Shown in pieces: positions 56,101-64,000 of a DNA stretch of 64,000 nucleotides. The notes below the pieces were generated by a model. That model was given only the letters and a program-made list of their open reading frames with translations. It ran no database searches and had not been told where the DNA came from. Source of the DNA: Diorhabda sublineata (lineage: Eukaryota; Arthropoda; Insecta; Coleoptera; Chrysomelidae); assembly GCF_026230105.1 (NCBI RefSeq), contig NC_079482.1:13888001-13952000 (forward strand), in the 5' to 3' direction. The translations under genes were made by a program, and so were the position numbers. Within the stretch, counting starts at the first letter, position 1, and the number at the start of each line of letters is the position of its first letter.

Positions 56101-57735
56101 CCTCACCAAAAGAAACCATTGAGTAATTGTTTCTCTCTCTAAAGGGTTCAGCTGGAGGTTCAAAATAGAAAGATTTAAGATTATTTTGATTCAAAGAAAA
56201 CAAATAATTAAGATGATCATTATAGTAATAACCAACATAGTTGTTCTACATCAGTTAAATATTATTTCCGAAAGACATCTTTGTCTTGCTCATACTGGAG
56301 CTAAACAATTTATTTTTTAATTTATAGTTTGTGTCAACAAATTTTCCAATTTAAGATTGATCTCTATAACTGCACATCTTCAAAATTGATCAAAAGCAAT
56401 AAATATTATTAGAATTATATTGCTCGCACTTCAATCAAGTTAATCATCCAACGAACAGCAAACCATCTACCAATATATCATAAAACGGAAAAAACGAATA
56501 GTGGAAATGACATTTGGATAGAAAATGATTGACTTGTAACTCTAAAATTTTCAATACTTAATACTAACAATCCTGTAGTAGCTGTGAAACTAAGTATATT
56601 AAGTTTAATGGTATTAGTCACGCCATTAGTTACTTAATGATTTGAAACTACAGAAAACCGTAGTTTCTAAATTTGGAATCAGTCCATTTTTAATCATATT
56701 TCTTAGACTTTTTCTAATTAAAATATGAAAATCATGACTATACTTATAGATATGGACATTAAATGAAATCAAAATCTTACTTCTTGCTATAATATTGATA
56801 TCAGTAAAAGGCAATAAGAAGAGGAATTAGTCTGTTCCAACAGTCAATTGTCAATAAAAGCAATTATAAACCAGAAAACAACCGAATTTCTGATATTTTA
56901 TGTACATCGTTGGTATGCTGTTGAAATAGAACATTTTTAACTATAGGAAAAAACAGTAGATTTGAAATAAGTGAGTTTTTAAGAATAAAACATCAGCATT
57001 ATCCAGCCTAATTTTATTGTAACTCTAAAGTCCTTCAGAGGTCCATTTAAGTTTTAAGTATAGTGTGTAATCCAAAAAACAATAGACATGGGGTATTAGA
57101 GGGAACTGTAAGTCGCTTGGAAGAGCTTTTCAAAGCTCTTTTCAATCACTCGAAACGAAAAAGAGCGGAAGCATGTTTCCTCCGTCCTTCCTTACTACTT
57201 AACTATCGAGGAGAACCAGCGGTAACAAATGTCCTTAAATATCCTTCTTTCTGGGTGATTTATGTTTATAAACGAAACTAAAAACATATCAAGATACCAA
57301 TATAGTAGGTATATTTGAAGTAAGTTTATTATTCATTTGGATATATACATGTTATCACTAGACAGAGTTTTTCTCCCTATACAAATAATGTACCAGAATC
57401 AATAAGCGAATTTTATTTGTATTATAAAAAAGAAGTATTCTATAATAACAATATCCAGATGTTAAATCGAGCTTAAGATTCAAAGCAATAAATCAAATTT
57501 TTAAAGAAGCGAGACAGTTTATTTTCATATTTAATTAATCACGAAACAAGGTTAGGAAGTAGATCCCTGAAATAATAATAATTCGAGAGTAATTTTGGAT
57601 AACATGTTGTCGATATTGTGATTCTTGAATATCTGAGAAAGCAAACATTTTGAATATTCCTTTTTTTAAATTATCAAAAGAAAAGATCAATTCTGTAGTG
57701 AGTAACTAGTTGTAGGAAATAAATCATTATTCTAT
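56101..57735. other. AT-rich DNA, nothing recognised
   Basis: The 72-codon frame at 57063-57281 is less AT-biased (HGVLEGTVSRLEELFKALFN) but unrecognised. No other feature. Confidence 0.45.
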
Positions 57736-57736
57736 A

Positions 57737-58056
57737 CGAGGTCTGCTACTAAAGTATTGAGATTTGGCAACGCTGATGTGGATATATGAAATCTAACAAA
57801 TATTGCCATCATGAAATTTGACATTTTAATGGTGAACGTTCTCAGAGCATGTTGTCATACGATTGCTATTTGAGTTGTTTACAGATACTTGACACATTCA
57901 TCTGGGTAAAAATATGGAATTAAATGGCGAACACTTTCATGTGATGATTGGTTCAAACGCATGCAGATGATCTTATGAGAAGAACAATAAAGCCACATTC
58001 AATTATTAATGTCTATTTTTATCGGTCTATCTCAAAACTTAAGTAGCAGCCCTTTG
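57737..58056 (+). mobile_element. Mariner deletion derivative (MITE-like), both TIRs and TA duplication
   Basis: A 320-bp element flanked by TA. The left TIR is CGAGGTCTGCTACTAAAGTA; the right TIR reverse-complemented is CAAAGGGCTGCTACTTAAGT. Inside is the transposase start (MELNGEHFHVMI near 57914) followed, after a junction near 57955, by the C-terminal WFKRMQMIL. So everything between the N-terminal ~12 residues and the last ~20 is deleted. It belongs to the same family as the mariner copies at 19.9, 23.1 and 38.5 kb. Confidence 0.8.
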
Positions 58057-59025
58057 TATTTATCGTTTTCGACAGTTTGATATGAATGAAAACTGTATCT
58101 AGCAGAGAGATAAACGTTACTGTGGATCCTCCATTTATAATTTCAGAAGTTGTTTTTATGAAGAGCAATCAAAAAACTACTGCTCCAACACCAGCTTAAG
58201 TGTAAAGTGGTAACTAGATTCTCAATATCATGAAGATAATATTGAAGATAAAGAGAACTTATTCTCTATATTCTATATAAGAGAGGAAGAACATTGGTTT
58301 ATCACTCTCTGTCTCCCTCGAAGCTATTCTGATTGGATAGCCACGACGTCGAAGATTCGAGTGATAAGAAATTGGTAAAACGATACTCTTTCTCTCTCGT
58401 CCATAGTATAATTTTGCTTTATTCCCTATAATTGATATTGACTATATGATAAAAATGCGACATCTTCTGTTCTGTGTCAATTAAATCGTCTCATTAAATA
58501 AATTGCTTTTGTTACGTGACGTTGAAAATTTCTAGGGTCACAGACAGTGGCGTATATTCCGTAGAGTATGAGTAACAAAAGGAATAAGTCGGTAAGTGAG
58601 AATATGAATCCAACTACAAAGACTGGAATAGCTTAAAAGTAAAATATTCAGCAATCCGATAATGTAATTATTATAAGAATACATCGAAATATCTCAAAAG
58701 CAATTGTTATTGGTGAATATAGTAGAAGATACTGTAAGAGAAATTTTAAACAATTACCGAACTGAGCGAGAGTTTATAAATAGAATTATTCATAATTTAT
58801 GTTTCTACATTGAAGTCAGATAGCAAAAATTAGTGATAACGCTTATTACACGTAAATCACCGTTGAGCTATTGCGTTAAATTCTTGTAAGTTTTGATTTT
58901 ATACACAAAAACATGACGACTACCGAATCATCAAGTCGACCAAACGACGAATTTTCGACACTCATGATATAGTAAATTTCCGTTAGGTAGACAATAGTAA
59001 TGGCTGTTTAAGTAGGTCATACTAT
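58057..59025. other. AT-rich DNA, nothing certain
   Basis: 58240-58560 has a less AT-rich patch (CTCCCTCGAAGCTATTCTGA) that could be a solo LTR or other repeat; no partner in the window. No gene seen. Confidence 0.4.
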
Positions 59026-59275
59026 CAAGCTATGGAGATGTCCAAAACACAAAGAATACTGGAAACAGCTGAGATGAGAAAACTGAGGAGAATCACGGGG
59101 AACACACTGAGAGATCGAGTAAGTAGCGACTATATTAGAATAACATATAATGTGGAGAAGATTAACGAGTGGTTATTGAATAGAAAAAAAGAATGGAACA
59201 ACAAAAGAAAGAAACAGGCAGAATTGCCTATAGAAGAAATAGATAGAAGAAGAAATAGGTCATGGTATTAAGAAA
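59026..59275 (+). mobile_element. RTE-like LINE C-terminal fragment 2
   Basis: Open frame of 79 codons: MSKTQRILETAEMRKLRRIT, GNTLRDRVSSDYIRITYNVE, KINEWLLNRKKEWNNKRK, then EEIDRRRNRSWY. This is the conserved C-terminal tail of RTE-like LINEs (..TAEM+.LR.I.G.T..DR.R...IR.......I..W...R+..W..H). Only the tail is present, typical of strong 5' truncation. Relatively intact compared with the neighbours. Confidence 0.75.
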
Positions 59276-59905
59276 AATTATAAAGACTTAATATTTTATT
59301 ATCATCTGCTTATGAAATTGAAGTTGAGAATAACTTTTTTTTGGACCACTATTTATTTTTATGAAATTTTTCAATGTATTATTTGAAATCTTAACGACTG
59401 ATTATCTACATATTCAATTTCACTGTACTTAACTAACCTCAACAGTAAAAAAAATCAGTTTCTCAATCATAAGTTATATATTTGATTAGTACATTAAACT
59501 GCGATACTATTTAGATTAAAAAGAACAAAATAAAACCAGGGCTGGAAACGAAAGCTGGAGTAATTTCAATCGTAAAAATATTGATATTTTTCGTAATTAC
59601 AAGATTCCACAATCGAAATAAATCAATGTTTTAAGGCACGATTACAAAGAAACGGTTTGTTTTACATTAATTTAGTGAGTATGATTTTTTCTATGAAATT
59701 TCATTTTGCATACGAATACGCATCGCTAAAATTCTTCAAATTGATAATGGAAGAGTTTTGAGTCAAAAATGTTACTGCCAAAAAATGAATAGTCGTGACG
59801 GAGGAGTTAGCTCACACTTACAATAACATACTTCAGATATCAAAATGCGAGTTCTATATAGAACTCACACTTACAACAACGTAATTTAAATATGAGAATG
59901 AAATA
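59276..59905. other. AT-rich DNA, nothing recognised
   Basis: No supported feature. Confidence 0.5.
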
Positions 59906-60875
59906 TACAAACAAATTGAAGGTTGTGTATGGGAACTTCCATTTCAAGTTCTATAGCACAATTAGTAATGGAAAATCTTGATGAAATTGTCCTAAGCAAA
60001 CTTGATATAAACATTCCATTCTTTTTCCAATATGTAGATGATTACATTACTGCCATACCAAACAATCAAATTGAAAACATAAATAAGAAATTCAATTGTT
60101 ATCATGAAAAACTTAAATTATAATCGAAATCGAACTAAACAATAAATTTTCTTGATGTCATTATATAAAATTAATAATAATATAAGAACAGAATGGTATA
60201 CGAAACCAACTTGGTCCTCATGATATTTGAATTTCAATTCGTGTCATCCTATGTCACAAAAAAGATCACTGATAATAAGTTTGGCTGATAGATCTATCCA
60301 AAAACTGCATTGAAAGAAAATAATTATCGGGAAAAAATGATAAACTACATATTCAAGAAAAGGATACACAGATACTACAATCGAATCAAAAGCAAAATAG
60401 AAACCAAACATCAAAACATAAAACATTTTTCCTTGTCATATGTATAAGGACTTTCCCAACAACTATGGAATTATTTCAATAAATATGATATTAGTATAAG
60501 TCATAAAGGGCATAATACATTGTCCAAATATTCCGCTAAATAAAATCTAAAACACCAAAAAACAAAAGAAGTAATATTATACATCAAGTTCCTGGAACTA
60601 ATTGTGACGCTGTCTACATAGGGCAGACTTCTCAGTGTTTAGAAGAAAGAATAAAAGGTCATTAATACGATAAAAAAATAAAGCTGCATTAACAAACCAC
60701 GGAATATCAAAAAACATGAATTCAATTATAAAGATTCAACAATTGTTGGAACGGAATCTAATACACGAAAAAGAGACTTTTTAGAATAGTTAACATTCAT
60801 CAGAACGAAAAAGCTACAAATGATAAAAAAGACCTAAATAATTTAAGTAAAATTTATAGCGCATAAATTTAGAAA
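59905..60875 (+). mobile_element. Penelope-like element: RT C-part plus GIY-YIG endonuclease, broken
   Basis: Plus-strand reading from 59905: EIYKQIEGC, a shift, MGTSISSSIAQLVMENLDEI, FFFQYVDDYITAIPNNQIEN near 60030-60085 with the catalytic YVDD box, a shift, INFLDVIIYKINNNIRTEWY near 60150-60200, TKPTWSS, YLNFNSCHPMSQKRSLIISL. This order (MGSPIS...YVDDI...FLD+.I...WY.KPT.S.RYLNF.S.HP...K...I..L) is that of Penelope-like reverse transcriptases. Near 60590-60660 the GIY-YIG part reads CDAVYIGQTSQCLEERIKGH, and ESNTRKRDFLE is near 60755-60785. Several stops and shifts. The N-terminal half is missing. Confidence 0.8.
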
Positions 60876-62275
60876 CACTCTGAATGTACGTATTAACGGT
60901 GAGATTAAGCAAAAAACACAAGTATCATAATTGATACATTAAAACTGTGTTTCTCCCCTACTGTGACAAACAAGTAACAAGAGTATCAAATAACAGGGTA
61001 ATAAAGTTCAGTTGCACCCTTTAAAGTGCACAATTAAAATTGTTGCAACGCCACCTCAACATTCTTTACTTCATTGAAAGGGGTAGTTTTAACAATTTAT
61101 TTGAATAGACTTCGATAAAATCCCTATAGAGTAGTAGTAATCAGTGCATTTGTATTAAAGGGACTCAATTATAGAATCAGACATTAGTGTTTCTTTTAGC
61201 AAACATAGAGGAGGTACAATGGCTTAAGAGATATTTGGAAAAAAGGAAACAGTCAGAGCTACCTTTGAATTTTTGCTTTCTATTAAAACAATAATTAATT
61301 GAAGCAGCAACTGAAACTTAAATGCTATAATATCAGTCATGGAATATTTTTTATCAGACATTGATAAGACGTCTTAATGTGTGTGTATATTTTTCGCTGC
61401 CTCGGGTAAACCCTTTCCAAACTTCTTCGGCAAGAAAATATCTAATCCGAGTGGTCCTTCGCCTTCTTTACAGCTGTCCCCGAAGTATAACTCGGCACTT
61501 GCTTATGAAGTGCGGAATTACCGTGTTGGGGGTGTCCTCTTGGTAAATATAGGATCTAGGAAAAAATATTTTCTTGGTTTTTTTAAATTTTTTTGTTTTT
61601 TGTTCAAATTTTCTTTCTCCTTTTATTAATAGAATCCAAGATTTCTCAACAAATCTGTATACATTGGTCCGTTTCCAGGTTACAAGCAAACATTAATTTA
61701 ATTGTTTGCTGACGAATGAATACCAGCTAGAAGAAGAAGTAGATAAATTCACAAAATCATTACAAAGAAAACAACAGCAGGCTCCCTTAGACGAGAAATA
61801 ATACCTCCAAAGGTATAAACTACCTAATGGAAATTATGCAGTTGGAAGAAGGAAAATAAAAAGCTAAATTTAGATAGCAACAGACACGGAATCCAACAGA
61901 CAAAGCTATAAAGAAAGCACAACCTAACATCAGTGAACTCTTATCTGCAAAACCTTACAGCTGACAAAGAATGAAATAACTCTCCCTGGGAAATCACTAT
62001 AAAAATTCAAAAGGTAGATAACCTCCAACCGTCGATCAAAAATGTAATGGAAAGAACATGGGCAAAAGATGAAAAAGATAAAAAGGAGTTATAATACGAT
62101 ACGTTAGTTTTGACATATGATAACATCTGCATGTCCCATTTTTTACCTAGTGTCATCATATGTTCCTGTTTTGTATGTTAGATTCAATTCATTTGTTTTT
62201 CTTTAACGTCTTTTTATATCAAATTGTCTTCTTCGCCTGTTTTTCTTTTTAGCTAAATTCTAATCAATATTCTTA
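60876..62275. other. AT-rich DNA, no certain gene
   Basis: 61400-61545 is less AT-rich and open on both strands; no product recognised. 61735-62110 reads as coding-like plus-strand text (NSPWEITIKIQKVDNLQPSI) of unknown type. Confidence 0.4.
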
Positions 62276-62282
62276 TTCTTCT

Positions 62283-63560
62283 TCTTTTTTTCTTTTTTTT
62301 TTAATACTTAGTCTTGTTTCTTCTACTGTCCAGCCTCTTGTAAAGTAGATGGCCAGCTTTCGTGCGATCGCTTGGAGTCGGATCTTCCACAATTCTGTCA
62401 ACGTGGTCTCGCAAATATTGTCCTCTATATCTTGAAGTTTCAGATCTCTTATAGTTTTGCTTCCTAATAGATCTCAATGTTTCCATCTCTGATACCCTCA
62501 CAATGTTCTTCGTTTTATTTGTTTCTGTTCGAGTTTCCCCTTCATGTGTAAGTATAGGTCCTACGATTGTTTCGTATATGCATGCTTCACATAGGACATA
62601 TTTTTGTTTTTAAATATGAGATCCTCCAGCGAGCCAGATATTTTTGAGGCCTTACTTACTTGGGTTCGTACCTCTTGTAAGTTTTTGGCGCTTTTGATTT
62701 GTACTCCTAAGTATTTACATAGCATACACTGGTGAACGGGGTTGTTATTCTAGTTTACATCTTGGAGGCTCTTTAGATATAACCGTCGATTCTGTATTTT
62801 CTACAGATATCTGCATATTAAGAGTTGCAGCTGTTGTTTGAAATCGATATAGCAAACGCTGTAGGTCATCCTCGGCTATCAAGAATGCGTCGTCAGCTTA
62901 GCATAATATCTTTATTGATCTTCATACCATCTTGTATCATCCAGAAATTTCTTTTAAGCCATTAATTATTTTCTCCACAATTAGATTTAATAAGAATGGC
63001 TGAGACTGTCATGTTGTCAAATTTCTATTAGTTTTGGAGCTTGTTTGGCAAACCCCGAAGTATATCAATGATGTCAAGCTATTTGAGCAATATCAAATAA
63101 TTTTTTGAGATCGACAAAACAAAAAACTTTTTAATATTCAACGGATTTTTTAATTTTTTGTGTGTGGAAGGAAATTGCGTCTATTGTCGATCTATTTTCT
63201 CTGAAGCCTTGTTGTTCTTCTTTCATTCCTATTTTGTTCATTACTTTTTTTCTGGATCATTTTTGTTTCCCTTTTATTATATTGGAATTGTGATGTTTTT
63301 TTCCAATCAGTAGGAATTTTTTCGTTAAGATAATTTTAAGAAATAATATTGTGATCGCTGTTTCTAGTTCATGTCTTCTGTACTTAAGCATAACGTTAAT
63401 GATTCAGTCGGGGCCCGGGACCTTCGTATTTTTTAATTTTGCTTCTTGGTGTGTTATATTATTTTCTTTGAAAAGTTCTTATGTGTAGTTTGTGAAATCA
63501 TCATCACTTGCTCGTGATCCATATACTTCTCCTACGTACGTTATTCTTATTAATATTCTA
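62283..63560 (-). mobile_element. RTE-like LINE fragment 3 (minus), long but broken
   Basis: Minus strand. From 63530 down: YGSRASDDDFTNYT, EAKLKNTKVPGPD near 63460-63410 (family ..K..GPDGI..E..K), NKKIPTDWKK-like text near 63310, QQGFRENRSTIDAISF near 63225-63180 (GFR.+RST.DAIF), KKFFCFVDLKKLFD near 63130-63095 (FVDLEKAFD), the YADD box near 62900-62880 where Tyr is a stop (ADDAFLIAEDDLQRLLYRFQ follows), and LNMQISVENTESTVIS. The tail is ACIYETIVGPILTHEGETRT, IVRVSEMETLRSIRKQNYK and RDHVDRIVED. It ends in an A-rich tail (T-run at 62284-62302 on the plus strand). The order is complete, but stops and shifts are many. Confidence 0.8.
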
Positions 63561-64000
63561 TACTATATATTCAGCTTTGGCTCTACACCGGTTTCAAATT
63601 TTCTTTTCTTTGCTTATTAAAACGAATTTTGAAAAACAATGCAGTATCATAATTATCCATAATTTATCGAGTAATTCACCCACCTACCATTTTATCTATG
63701 GTAAATATATTAGTATTCTAAAAAAAACATTAAAACCCACACTCACATACAACTCTAATAACCTGCCAATCAAAGAGAAACCTTAAATAATCGTGTAAAA
63801 AATTGGTTTTTCTTAACACCTGTCAAATCATCGGGTCACAATTTCAGAAACCAGTTGCGCTTTAAAAAACTGATTTTAATATCATACATAAAAATTGATT
63901 CGTCGGCCATATAAGGTAGAAGATATCATTATGTCATTACGTCCAAACGAATTTGTTTCTCTTATCGGCTTTATACCGAATTACATGGTAACATTTCAAG
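63561..64000. other. AT-rich window end, nothing recognised
   Basis: Open frame 63508-63786 ends LTYNSNNLPIKEKP; no family recognised. Confidence 0.45.

Noticed and set aside
57063..57281. 72-codon frame with less biased composition (VSRLEELFKALFNHSKRKRA)
   Set aside because: No homologue recognised, no exon signals in phase; too short to call.
61400..61690. GC-richer patch with frames on both strands
   Set aside because: No recognisable product on either strand and no splice sites in phase; left unassigned.

Overview
This looks like a non-coding, repeat-rich stretch of an insect (arthropod) nuclear genome. The DNA is strongly AT-rich, there are no operons, no ribosome-binding sites and almost no long open frames. 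Nearly everything recognisable is a decayed transposon of the kinds usual in insects: Tc1/mariner and IS630-like DNA transposons, pogo-like, hAT-like MITE, jockey-like and RTE-like LINEs and a Penelope-like element. I cannot place the species. I saw no rRNA, tRNA, CRISPR or bacterial feature. All reading was by eye, so boundaries are usually good to about 20-60 bases and homologies are from remembered family signatures.

Layout. 0-5.7 kb: a pogo/pipsqueak transposase relic (minus), a dispersed repeat whose inverted partner lies near 34.8-35.2 kb, and the 3' end of a jockey-like LINE. 6.8-7.5 kb: a TIR-bounded, internally deleted Tc1/mariner-type element. 9.5-10.2 kb: an IS630-like transposase relic split by a 215-bp hAT-like MITE. 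11.5-13.0 and 15.7-17.65 kb: two IS630/mariner-type elements with long inverted arms; the second keeps all three catalytic positions with DD41D spacing and has arms of about 430 bp that duplicate the end of its own transposase frame. 14.7-15.1 kb: an intact 111-codon frame for a hydrophobic protein. 18.0-18.6 kb: a Tc1 relic. 19.0-19.3 kb: the best host-gene candidate, a first coding exon with signal peptide/anchor and a strong splice donor. 19.9-23.7 kb: three mariner relics and a (TA)n microsatellite. 24.4-26.3 kb: an IS630-like relic and a decayed minus-strand arthropod repeat-type protein, embedded in related direct repeats.

28-35 kb: mariner scraps, a small possible exon, a three-unit tandem array of about 140 bp, an IS630-like relic, and a 1.25-kb inverted-repeat-bounded element carrying an intact 92-codon frame. 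36-46 kb: two of the three sites of a dispersed hairpin repeat resembling a hammerhead ribozyme (the third is at 13.9 kb), two mariner copies and a jockey-like LINE relic. 47-49.4 kb: a LINE C-terminus (minus) and a near full-length but broken Tc1/IS630-type transposase gene. 52.6-64 kb: three RTE-like LINE fragments, a jockey-like LINE with a large internal deletion, a mariner deletion derivative with both TIRs and target duplication, and a Penelope-like element with reverse transcriptase and GIY-YIG parts.

There is no working gene network here. If the exon at 19 kb is real, much of the window would be one or more long introns or intergenic DNA of a host gene, filled by successive transposon insertions. 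The items I would look at first are the hammerhead-like repeat, the long-arm DD41D element, the cargo-like frame inside the 33.3-34.5 kb inverted-repeat element, and the 19-kb exon.
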